The notes: generated by a model not told the origin, from the letters alone. A stretch of 64,000 bases of DNA from Thermosynechococcaceae cyanobacterium Okahandja (GCA_041530395.1 CP136945.1:2753283-2817282), one strand, 5' to 3'; positions 16,767 through 24,225 are shown, counted from the stretch's first letter. Numbers and translations: made by a program.

Positions 16767-17498
16767 ATGGTGGATGAGTACCTTCTGGAGGTCGAAAATC
16801 TTTCGGTGTGGCGGGGCGATCGCTGCGTTGTTGAGCATGTTTCCTTTTGCTTGCCGGCGGGAATGAACATGGCCATTGTTGGGCCGAATGGGGCGGGGAA
16901 AAGTAGCTTAATTCAAGCGCTGCTGGGGATTATCCCCTACCACAGTGGCCGTGTGACGCTGTTGGGCTACGGCATGAGCTATCGGCGGGCGCTGCCCTAT
17001 GTGCGTCAGCAGGTGGCCTACTTGCCGCAAAATTTCGAGTGCGATCGCCGCATTCCCATTACCGTGGCAGAATTTGTCGGCTTAGGCTGGGGGTGTCAGA
17101 CGTGGCAGTGGCCATGGCAGCACCGAGCGGAGCGCCACCGCGCCATTGCCCAGAGCCTCGGACGGTTGCACCTTGACCATTTGGCTCACCAACCGATGAG
17201 TACCCTTTCAGGCGGCGAAACGAAACGCGCCCTGCTGGCCTACTGCCTTGTGCAGCCGCGCCGCTTGCTCGTTTTAGATGAAGCCCCGGCCGGCCTAGAT
17301 CACCATGCCGAACACCAGTTCTATGACCTACTAGCGGAACTCAAGGCCGAAGAGGGCTGGACCATTTTGCAAGTCTCCCACCATCTTGAGCGGGTCAAAG
17401 CCACCTGCGATCATGTCCTGTACTTAAACGGCTCCGTGCAGGGACTCGGCTCCCCAGAAGAGGTGCTCCAGCAGTTTGTGGCAACCCTGCCCCATTGA
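16767..17498 (+). CDS. znuC: Zinc ABC transporter ATP-binding protein
   Basis: A 243-residue ABC ATPase. Walker A is GPNGAGKSS at about residues 39-47, the Q-loop is VAYLPQNFECDRR, the signature is LSGGETKRALLA, and Walker B is RRLLVLDEAPAGLD, then the switch His in VSHHL. Two details are unusual: the residue after the Walker B Glu is Ala (DEAPAGLD, where DEP is typical), and the D-loop follows immediately. With znuA it would power zinc import. The membrane subunit znuB, which normally follows, is not here; the CRISPR islet begins instead. Confidence 0.88.
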   Translation: MVDEYLLEVENLSVWRGDRCVVEHVSFCLPAGMNMAIVGPNGAGKSSLIQALLGIIPYHSGRVTLLGYGMSYRRALPYVRQQVAYLPQNFECDRRIPITVAEFVGLGWGCQTWQWPWQHRAERHRAIAQSLGRLHLDHLAHQPMSTLSGGETKRALLAYCLVQPRRLLVLDEAPAGLDHHAEHQFYDLLAELKAEEGWTILQVSHHLERVKATCDHVLYLNGSVQGLGSPEEVLQQFVATLPH

Positions 17499-17686
17499 TC
17501 TGCTTCCGAGGGATCTGCCAAATGACCCCTAACCCGCATTTTTGTGTTGGATCCCTCGGAGTTGCTCTGGGAGAGACTTTGGAAGTTTTCTGCATTGTCG
17601 TAGAAAAAGTTTCACTCCCCTTGGGACGGGATCCCTCGAAATGGGGGGTTGCAAGTCGCTCAGGGAGCGGCTAGTATAGAAGTACT
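17499..17686 (+). promoter_or_regulatory. Presumed CRISPR leader with repeated GGATCCCTCG boxes
   Basis: This 188-base gap between znuC and the first repeat has no gene. It holds an 11-bp perfect inverted repeat (TCCGAGGGATC at 17505-17515 and GATCCCTCGGA at 17550-17560) and a third near-copy, GGGATCCCTCGAA, at 17628-17640. The array is read left to right (see the terminator after it), so the leader and promoter should be here. The inverted repeat could also be the znuC terminator or a transposon scar. Confidence 0.5.
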
Positions 17687-18102
17687 CCTTCCTCCTTGTG
17701 GGGAAGGCGATCGAATGGAAACATGCAATTCCTGAAGAAGCAGTCGAAAAAATCAACGCCCCTTCCTCCTTGTGGGGAAGGCGATCGAATGGAAACAACC
17801 ATTGATTGTCGCAAGCATATTGCCTCCTTATCTTATTTCCTTCCTCCTTGTGGGGAAGGCGATCGAATGGAAACGATAAAATTGCTGGTCCCAAGTTTCC
17901 CCTGGGACCCAGTCCTTCCTCCTTGTGGGGAAGGCGATCGAATGGAAACAGCTGATAAACGTTATCGGTTACGCTATCAGCCGAGCGGAACCTTCCTCCT
18001 TGTGGGGAAGGCGATCGAATGGAAACCAGACTTTTGTACATTTCCGCAACGCTGGCTTGGTATCGGCCTTCCTCCTTGTGGGGAAGGCGATCGAATGGAA
18101 AC
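17687..18102 (+). CRISPR. Orphan CRISPR array, six identical 36-bp repeats and five spacers
   Basis: Repeats are at 17687-17722, 17761-17796, 17839-17874, 17914-17949, 17991-18026 and 18067-18102. All six appear identical. Each starts CCTTCCTCCTTGTGGGGAAG and ends GCGATCGAATGGAAAC; CCTTCC and GGAAGG can pair as a small stem. Spacers are 38, 42, 39, 41 and 40 bases. The 3' end AATGGAAAC resembles the eight-base crRNA handle of type I-D and type III systems, which puts transcription on the plus strand. No cas gene lies in the window, so the array must rely on Cas proteins encoded elsewhere or be inactive. Several open frames cross it but are artefacts of the repeat. Confidence 0.97.
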
Positions 18103-18103
18103 T

Positions 18104-18138
18104 GCCAAGGGGGGTTTTCCTCCTTTTACCCCCTTGGC
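18104..18138 (+). other. Hairpin directly after the last CRISPR repeat
   Basis: GCCAAGGGGG (18104-18113) pairs perfectly with CCCCCTTGGC (18129-18138) around a T-rich loop. It begins one base after the last repeat, so it occupies the place of a sixth spacer. It may stabilise the 3' end of the pre-crRNA or be a remnant spacer. Confidence 0.6.
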
Positions 18139-18155
18139 TCCCTATCTTCTGGAGC

Positions 18156-18199
18156 AACACAACAAGCAAGCCTGTCTCAACTTGCTTGTTGTGTTTTTT
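18156..18199 (+). terminator. Strong Rho-independent terminator of the CRISPR array
   Basis: A perfect 15-bp stem (AACACAACAAGCAAG at 18156-18170 with CTTGCTTGTTGTGTT at 18181-18195) with a ten-base loop runs into a T tract. It lies 53 bases after the last repeat. There is no A tract on the left side, so it works on the plus strand and fixes the direction of array transcription. Confidence 0.88.
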
Positions 18200-18256
18200 C
18201 TTGGAAGAGAACTTTAAATTTCTTCTTTATGGGATAGGGCAGGCGATCGGGTAGCA

Positions 18257-19399
18257 GTGCATAGAGCGGCAAAAACACTGGGATATATGGATGTAGTCCC
18301 TTTTGTGATTGCCATGGAAAGCACATTACACCAAATCCTGAAGTATGCGAGGAAAGACTGTTATCCTTATATTGTCCTGCCTGAAGCAATTGCCAGTTAT
18401 CTGCAAGGGCCAACGCTACCTCCAAAACCGACACCTCCCAGAAAACCTCTACTACCTCCGAAGCCCGAGCCGCCACCGATACCTGAAGTTCCTGCAAAAG
18501 TCATGGATAAACTACAGGCCGCAGTGGCCAGTGGTACTGCAATTGCTGGGTTAGCTGGCTTAATTATTCTTGAGGCTCCTAGCTTGTTGATCACAGCCGG
18601 TGCCTTAGGAGTCGTCGCTTTAGCTAAATTTGCTTACGAGGCATGGACCTACGAAGATCGACTGGAATATTACTATACCGTCTCATTGCCTAGGTATGAG
18701 AGGGAGAAGCAGATCTACGAAGAAAGACTAAAAAGTCGAGAGGTTGAGGTTGAAAGAATAAAACGGGATTACGATAAAAAGCTTGAGCAACTGAACAGAG
18801 AGTATGAAGAGAAGGTCAAACACATAAAGCAACTGTGGGAGCAAGGTGAATCTATCCCTACTCTGACTGTTCGACAGCCTGATGCAAAAGGTAATCCTTG
18901 CATTGGAGCATACGAAAATCATTTGCGACAATGGCTGGAAGAGAAGATCAAGAATGACTCTAATCTTCATATTCAGCTACTTCCACAAGGAACAGCATTG
19001 ACAATAAAGGATTATTCATATCCTTACACGCCAGATATTGGCATCCTTGTATCAAAGAACGATCACACTCTTTTCATTGACGTGGAAATAGACGAACCTT
19101 GGTACACTCACAACAACCAACGTTTTCCGTGTCATGCACTCGAGGATGAACGGCAGACTAGGCGAGATAATTTCTTTAAGGAAGGAGGATGGATCGTAGT
19201 TCGTTTCTCTGAGGATCAAGTTGCAGATGAAGGCAATGAATGTGTTAATTTCATATACGACTTGATTCAAGTTATATTGCAACCCACTTTTATAAGCCTG
19301 CGCGATTGGCCTATGAATTATAAGCGGTGGAATGCTTCAGAAGCTCTAACTATTCAACGGCGTATAGCTTATGCTGAAGTTCTTGATGTCGAACTATAG
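18257..19399 (+). CDS. Membrane-anchored protein with a PD-(D/E)XK nuclease-like C-terminal domain
   Basis: A 380-residue protein. A proline-rich stretch (about residues 52-76, PPKP repeats) leads to two hydrophobic helices (about 90-130), then a highly charged coiled coil (135-200), then a C-terminal domain. That domain has YTPDIGIL near 260 and FIDVEIDEP near 275, followed by RRDNFF and GGWIVVRFSEDQV. This arrangement (PD ... D-x-E ... GW-V-R) fits PD-(D/E)XK or DUF559-like endonuclease folds, a class common in restriction and defence genes; no activity is shown. The gene is visibly AT-richer than its neighbours and lies 58 bases after the CRISPR terminator. GTG 18257 is the longest start; ATG 18287 is an alternative. 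Confidence 0.65.
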   Translation: MHRAAKTLGYMDVVPFVIAMESTLHQILKYARKDCYPYIVLPEAIASYLQGPTLPPKPTPPRKPLLPPKPEPPPIPEVPAKVMDKLQAAVASGTAIAGLAGLIILEAPSLLITAGALGVVALAKFAYEAWTYEDRLEYYYTVSLPRYEREKQIYEERLKSREVEVERIKRDYDKKLEQLNREYEEKVKHIKQLWEQGESIPTLTVRQPDAKGNPCIGAYENHLRQWLEEKIKNDSNLHIQLLPQGTALTIKDYSYPYTPDIGILVSKNDHTLFIDVEIDEPWYTHNNQRFPCHALEDERQTRRDNFFKEGGWIVVRFSEDQVADEGNECVNFIYDLIQVILQPTFISLRDWPMNYKRWNASEALTIQRRIAYAEVLDVEL

Positions 19400-19418
19400 A
19401 TTATTACGAAGAGGAGTA

Positions 19419-19470
19419 CTTAAGGGTCTCTACGTGTTGAACGTTATGAAACTGAGTAGAGACCCTTGAG
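19419..19470 (+). terminator. Inverted repeat after the nuclease-like gene, possible terminator
   Basis: AAGGGTCTCTAC (19422-19433) pairs perfectly with GTAGAGACCCTT (19456-19467), extended to 15 pairs with one mismatch, around a 22-base loop. It starts about 20 bases after the stop codon. It lacks a T tract, so a protein-binding palindrome is the alternative. Confidence 0.55.
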
Positions 19471-19634
19471 TGATAAAGTTGTACTTGTTCCGTATTGACC
19501 TTTTGTCCACCGCTTTTGGGCATCCAAGACTGATTGAAGATGACTCAACCGCTTAACTTGACGGCTCTAACGCTGCTATGGTGCTTGGGTTGGCTCAAGA
19601 AAGCAACTGTTGATAGCCTTCACGAGGGTTTTTT

Positions 19635-21146
19635 ATGCAAACAGGGATGATTACCATTGGCAAGCGTCAGGTAGGCTGGCGCTGTCGGGATGGCATCGTT
19701 CGTAGTTTTGGTGCCGATGGCGGCGCTGATCCTGCCCACGTTGATGAGTTATTCCGAGAGTTTGGCCAAGAGCGCGGTCAGCACGATGCTAAATCTCGGC
19801 ATGGTGTCCGTTACCTTGGGGAGGTTGCCTACCAGTACTGCACTGCGCACCAAGACTTTTCTGCCGTCGTTTTGCTGTTGGATCAGGTGGTTTTAGACCA
19901 GTGTTTTAGCAACCCCAGTGAACCCACTGAAATTATTCTTGTGGGAACCGATCAACCCGATACCGTGGCTTGGCAGTTTCGCCGCGATGATACCTGCTGG
20001 CTGGCAGCACTGATGGCCGGTGCCATTCAGCAGCGATACCCCCACATTACCGTCAAAGTGTGGGTGTGCAATCAACCAATTAACAGTATCGAAAATCTGC
20101 GTCAATGGGTGGGGCAACAGCTTCAGCAGTACTATGAGTATTTACTGCAAAACAATCTTTTAGAAAACTGGTCACTTCACCTTCAGATCAAGGGGTCTGT
20201 GCCGCAACTGTCCAGTGCGGTGGAATTGATGGCAGTGCTGGCAATGCGGCAGTTTCCGGTCAGCCACCTCATTCCCGAAGAACCCGTCCCCTTTTTTGCG
20301 CCAAGCACGCAATCCGCCCAGTCTGCCACCACCTTACAAAAGGTGCATTTAGGCCAAGTCTTTTGGCCGCTTGAGCAGCAGCGAATTGAAATGGCATGGC
20401 GGCAGGGTCACTTTGTGGCGGCCACATTCCTTTTAGAGTCCCATCGCAATCGCCATGAAGCACTCTACCAACTTGCTGATCGCCTCGCCATGGCGACAAA
20501 CTGGCAAATCACGGAAATGCTGAAAAAGCTACAGGGAGAACATTGGGTTTATCACAGAGCCACCAAGCGAGTTGTCTCTAGGCAACAACGTCAGCAGTGG
20601 CAGCAGGCCATTGAAAAACGCTGTCCCCCCAATGCCGAAACGAAAGAAAGCAAGTTTCTCAAGATCTGGGAGTTAGAGTTACTGATTGAACTCAGCTTAC
20701 GGCAGCAAAATTATACATTTGCGTTTATGCAGTTCGCCCAGATGCTCGAGCGGCTGTTGTATTGGCGGTACGAGACCGAAGAATGGGCAAAGCAAGGGTA
20801 TCTAGATTCAGAGCAGCACTCGCCGCCCCAAGCTACAACGTGGCAGCCAGGCCCGGGGTTGGGTTGCCTATGGCACGCATGGCAAAGGTGTCACCACTGT
20901 TCAAACGACGATCCAAGGGTCAATAAGCTTAAACACATTAATGAGTGGAGAAATGGTGTTGTCCATAAGAATAGGTCTATTACCCGCAAGCAACTACAAG
21001 ACATCGCCGCAACCTCAAGTGATACTCCAGAGGATATGCATGGGGGGTTAGTAGAGTTTCTGGAGGCGATCGTTCAGCCGCATCCTCGCCCTGACACTGG
21101 TGTGGCGCGATCGCTCTACGAATGGGGACTCGAGCAATTACGCTGA
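19635..21146 (+). CDS. CARF-HEPN protein (Csm6/Csx1-like), candidate cyclic-oligoadenylate-activated ribonuclease
   Basis: A 503-residue protein with three parts. Residues 1-95 form an unassigned domain starting ITIGKRQVGW. Residues about 96-215 fit a CARF (CRISPR-associated Rossmann) domain: a hydrophobic strand ending in ILVGTDQ, a helix with DDTCWLAALMAGAIQQ, and the late strand-loop LQIKGSVPQLSSAVELMAVL, which stands where CARF proteins bind cyclic oligoadenylate. The helical C-terminus has EWRNGVVH, an R-x4-H motif of HEPN ribonucleases, near residue 440. In type III CRISPR systems such proteins cut RNA when Cas10 makes cyclic oligoadenylate. Cas10 is not in the window. It lies close to the array, which supports the call. 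GAGG precedes the ATG. Confidence 0.72.
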   Translation: MQTGMITIGKRQVGWRCRDGIVRSFGADGGADPAHVDELFREFGQERGQHDAKSRHGVRYLGEVAYQYCTAHQDFSAVVLLLDQVVLDQCFSNPSEPTEIILVGTDQPDTVAWQFRRDDTCWLAALMAGAIQQRYPHITVKVWVCNQPINSIENLRQWVGQQLQQYYEYLLQNNLLENWSLHLQIKGSVPQLSSAVELMAVLAMRQFPVSHLIPEEPVPFFAPSTQSAQSATTLQKVHLGQVFWPLEQQRIEMAWRQGHFVAATFLLESHRNRHEALYQLADRLAMATNWQITEMLKKLQGEHWVYHRATKRVVSRQQRQQWQQAIEKRCPPNAETKESKFLKIWELELLIELSLRQQNYTFAFMQFAQMLERLLYWRYETEEWAKQGYLDSEQHSPPQATTWQPGPGLGCLWHAWQRCHHCSNDDPRVNKLKHINEWRNGVVHKNRSITRKQLQDIAATSSDTPEDMHGGLVEFLEAIVQPHPRPDTGVARSLYEWGLEQLR

Positions 21147-21185
21147 CAGCACCAGCCGTAAGATCTATCTTCTTTCTAGGGAAGG

Positions 21186-22430
21186 TTATTGAGGGGAACG
21201 TGACAAAATACTGGGGCGAATTTTATCCCCGTCCTGCAACGGCCGTCCCGATCGCACCACGTAGCGATCGCCCACGTCTAAGCCACTTAGAATTTCAACT
21301 TTGCCTTGGCGACGCTGGCCAAGCCGTACCTGCCGCTCAACGACGCGATCGCCCACCACCACAAAGACAGTGCCTTTGCGGGAGGAGAGCCGCCCTTCCT
21401 CGGCACCCGCCAAAGCGGTTTCGGAAATTAGCAGGCGGGGCGCATTGGCCGCCCTAAAGGTCACTCGCGCTAGCAGGCCACTGCCAAGGCGCTCGTCGCT
21501 ATTATCAATTAGAATTTCAACAGGGATCAGCCGCGCATCTGCCGCTGCGGGCGAAATACGGCTAATCCGCCCCTTGTAGGTGCGATTGGGAACTGCATCA
21601 AACGTCAATGTGGCCTCTTGACCGGGGGCAAGTCGTCCTAGTTCTCGTTCCGACACCTCGACGATGACCCGCAACTGCTGTAAATCTCCTAAACGGAGTG
21701 CCTCACCCCCGGGTTGCAACAGGTTCCCCACTTCCGTCAGGCGCTCGAGGACGATGCCATTCAGGGGCGATCGCATGAGGGCATAGCTAAGCCGCGCCCG
21801 CGCCTGTTGAACAAAGGCTGTCTGCGCTTGGACGCGCCCTTGAGCAACCGCCACCCCTTGCTGCGCCGTGATCACTTCCGCTTGGCGCGATCGCAACACT
21901 TGCCGCGCCGTCTGTGCCGCTGTACGAGCTTGCTCTGCCGCCTGAGCAGACACGGCACCATCCTGAAGCAAGGTTTCGAGGCGTTGGGCATCGCTTTCTG
22001 CCTGCTGCAACAGTAACCGCGCCTCTTCTACAGCAGTACGGGCACGATTCACCGCCGCCTGTGCCTGAATGACCTCATTGCGACGTGCCGCCAACTCCGC
22101 TTCTGCCTCAAAGACGGCGGTTTTCAGCACAATGGGATCAACTTCCGCCAAAACCTGTCCAGCGCGGACGCGATCGCCCACATCGACCCCTAAGCGCACC
22201 ACTTGCCCTTCCACTTGCGATCGCACCATGACATCGCGATAGGGGCGGGTCGTTCCCGTGAAGGTTGTTTCTCCGTCTAATTGCCCGAGGGCGGCAACGG
22301 CAATATCTACCGCCACACCATTTTCTTCAGGCCGTGCGACAGCGGGCGGATCTAAGCGGTTCATTGCTGACTGGCAGCCCCCCAAGAGCACGCCGATGGC
22401 GATCGCCCCCATTAGCCCTTTGCCAATCAT
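21186..22430 (-). CDS. Efflux RND transporter periplasmic adaptor lipoprotein (HlyD/AcrA family)
   Basis: A 414-residue membrane fusion protein. The signal peptide ends in LLGGC, a lipobox. The first half of a lipoyl-like domain (VRSQVEGQVVRLGVDVGDRV) is near residue 70, then a long coiled-coil hairpin (about 105-210), the second lipoyl half (YALMRSPLNGIVLERL) near 220, and beta-barrel and membrane-proximal domains to the end. Such proteins join an inner-membrane RND pump to an outer-membrane channel. No RND pump or TolC-like gene is adjacent on either side, which is unusual, so the partner must be encoded elsewhere or lost. Substrate is unknown. The convergent CARF-HEPN gene ends 39 bases from its stop. 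Confidence 0.87.
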   Translation of the reverse strand: MIGKGLMGAIAIGVLLGGCQSAMNRLDPPAVARPEENGVAVDIAVAALGQLDGETTFTGTTRPYRDVMVRSQVEGQVVRLGVDVGDRVRAGQVLAEVDPIVLKTAVFEAEAELAARRNEVIQAQAAVNRARTAVEEARLLLQQAESDAQRLETLLQDGAVSAQAAEQARTAAQTARQVLRSRQAEVITAQQGVAVAQGRVQAQTAFVQQARARLSYALMRSPLNGIVLERLTEVGNLLQPGGEALRLGDLQQLRVIVEVSERELGRLAPGQEATLTFDAVPNRTYKGRISRISPAAADARLIPVEILIDNSDERLGSGLLARVTFRAANAPRLLISETALAGAEEGRLSSRKGTVFVVVGDRVVERQVRLGQRRQGKVEILSGLDVGDRYVVRSGRPLQDGDKIRPSILSRSPQ

Positions 22431-22479
22431 TCCATACCCCCCAAGCCACGCATTTTTGTCCTCAGGGTATCACACCGTG

Positions 22480-23533
22480 CTTAACTAATGAGGGGTTCGG
22501 GGACCGATAAGTCCCGCGCTAGTCGGGATACATGGACGCCCCGCGCTTCTCGATTCCCCACGATGGGGATGAGACAAGCATTTACCAGTAGGCATGGTTT
22601 GCGGTCAACTGTCGCTATGCTGACCATGAACTACTGTGTTTCCTCAGTTCAAGGACAACCCTATCAAGGGCAATGTTATCAAGCTGCCCAAGATCGGGGA
22701 AGTGCGTATCAACCTGCATCGACCCATCCCTGACGGGTTCAAGGTGAAGCAGGTGAGGGTCGTGTCCAGAGTACGGGGGACGCAATGGTACGTTGTGGTC
22801 ACCATCGAGTCGGACGTGTCGATTCCTGACCCTCCAGTTCATGGTCGGGCCATTGGCATTGACCTTGGATTGGAGCGATTCTTCACCCTTTCGGATGGCA
22901 GTTTCTACAAGCGACCCAAGTTGTTCAAGTCGGAGCAAGGCAAGCTGAAATTGCTGCAACGCAGAGCGGCGAGAAAACAAAAAGGGTCTCGAAACTGGGA
23001 AAAGGCTCAAACGAAAGTGGCTAAACAGCACCATCGGATAGCGAACCGTCGGCAAGACTTTCATCTGAAGACGGCACATCAACTGTGTGACCACGCTCAA
23101 ACCATCTTTGCCGAAGACCTGAGCACCGAAGGGTTAACGCGGGGGATGCTGCGAAAGGAATGTGTGGATGCCGCTTTTGGACAGTTTTTATCTCTGCTGG
23201 CATGGGTGTGCTGGAAACGTGGGGTGTACTTTGCGAAAGTCAACCCCAACGGCACCAGTCAAACCTGCCCTAAGTGCCTTGTTACCGTAAGGAAAGAGTT
23301 GGGCATCAGAGAGCATGATTGTCCGGAGTGTGGGTATCGGACGCATCGTGACCATGCGGCGGCAGAGAGGGTGTTGCATCGTGGATTAGAGAACGTAGTA
23401 GCCCAGGGACGCTGGGGAAGGGAAACCGCCTGTCAAGTCGGTCTGTCGGGGGTCTCTGACCTAGACAAGTGGCGTGGGGCAGGAATGCCCAATCGTGAGG
23501 TTGGGGGCAGGGTCAGCGTCGGGAGGATGTCAC
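22480..23533 (+). mobile_element. Decayed IS200/IS605-family element, copy 2
   Basis: A remnant of about 1.05 kb between the HlyD gene and hisH. The left end has CTTAACTAATGAGGGGTTCG followed by the hairpin AGTCCCGCGCTAGTCGGGA (22510-22528), as in IS copy 1. The right end is GGTCAGCGTCGGGAGGATGT (23511-23530) then CAC. Inside is a tnpB that has lost its N-terminal part. There is no tnpA. Both ends reappear, joined, at 35352-35410. Confidence 0.72.
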
Positions 23534-23571
23534 AGAGAGATACAATACGAGGGGCGCTCAGGAGACCCGCC
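22636..23571 (+). pseudogene. tnpB: N-terminally truncated tnpB, reading into hisH
   Basis: The frame encodes about 310 residues of TnpB but starts at PQFKDNPIKG, which in full-length TnpB lies more than 100 residues into the protein; the N-terminal recognition domain is gone. RuvC residues remain: Asp in GIDLGLERFFTL, Glu in FAEDLSTEGL and Asp in THRDHAAAERVL. The zinc-binding pairs CPKC and CPEC are intact. There is no stop before hisH: the frame passes the right end of the element and continues in phase with hisH, giving an apparent 529-residue fusion. The truncation suggests loss of guided-nuclease function. It belongs to a different TnpB subgroup from copy 1 by its zinc-insert spacing. 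Confidence 0.8.
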
Positions 23572-24225
23572 GTGACTGCTCCAACAATTGCTATCCTTGA
23601 CTACGACATGGGGAACCTCCATTCGGTGGCTAAAGCCCTTGATTTGGTGGGAGCTACACCCATCGTCAGCGATCGCCCCGCCGAAATACGGAGAGCCAAT
23701 GCGGTTGTTTTACCCGGTGTCGGTGCCTTTGACCCAGCCATGGCGCACCTGCAGGAGCGGGAGCTCATACCGGTGATCCATGACGTGATTCGTAAGGGGG
23801 TGCCGTTCTTGGGCATTTGCTTGGGGCTGCAAGTGCTATTTGAGGCCAGTGCAGAGGGGACAGCCGCTGGCTTGGGGGTTTTTCCGGGCAGGGTAAGGCG
23901 CTTTCCTTCTACCCCCAACCTCACCATTCCCCACATGGGCTGGAATCAACTCCTCCTTACCTCAAAAGAACTGCCGCTTTGGCAGGGCTTACCAGCGCAA
24001 CCTTGGGTGTACTTTGTCCACTCTTATTTTGTTGAACCGGCTGAGCCACACTTGGTGGCCGCTAACGTGCAGCACGGTAACTATACGGTTACGGCGGCCA
24101 TTGCCCACCAGAACGTCTTTGCCTGCCAGTTTCACCCCGAAAAATCCGGCACGACCGGCCTAAAAATACTCGCAAATTTTGTCGGCGTTGTGCGGCAGTC
24201 TGCCTGCGGGGCGATCGCCCCCTAG
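23572..24225 (+). CDS. hisH: Imidazole glycerol phosphate synthase, glutaminase subunit
   Basis: A 217-residue class I glutamine amidotransferase that supplies ammonia to HisF for making imidazole glycerol phosphate and AICAR in histidine synthesis. The catalytic triad is visible: Cys in GICLGLQVLFE near residue 86, and His and Glu in CQFHPEKSG near residue 190. An oxyanion segment, LPGVGAFDPAM, is near residue 45. Start GTG 23572 follows AGGAG at eight bases and gives VTAPTIAILDYDMGN, a normal HisH N-terminus. The upstream open frame is IS-derived, so the element has replaced the native promoter region or supplies a new one. hisF is not adjacent. Confidence 0.93.
   Translation: MTAPTIAILDYDMGNLHSVAKALDLVGATPIVSDRPAEIRRANAVVLPGVGAFDPAMAHLQERELIPVIHDVIRKGVPFLGICLGLQVLFEASAEGTAAGLGVFPGRVRRFPSTPNLTIPHMGWNQLLLTSKELPLWQGLPAQPWVYFVHSYFVEPAEPHLVAANVQHGNYTVTAAIAHQNVFACQFHPEKSGTTGLKILANFVGVVRQSACGAIAP

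Noticed and set aside
17501..17686. A hidden znuB or cas gene in the gap between znuC and the array
   Set aside because: No frame of suitable length or hydrophobicity exists on either strand.
17696..18217. Open frames across the CRISPR array on both strands, with repeated SLWGRRSNGN- or FPFDRLPHKEE-like peptides
   Set aside because: The repeats of the peptides mirror the DNA repeats; no family, start context or stop logic supports a gene.
22636..24225. A true TnpB-HisH fusion enzyme
   Set aside because: hisH has its own AGGAG site and normal N-terminus, and the IS right end lies between the parts; chance in-phase run-on is the simpler reading.
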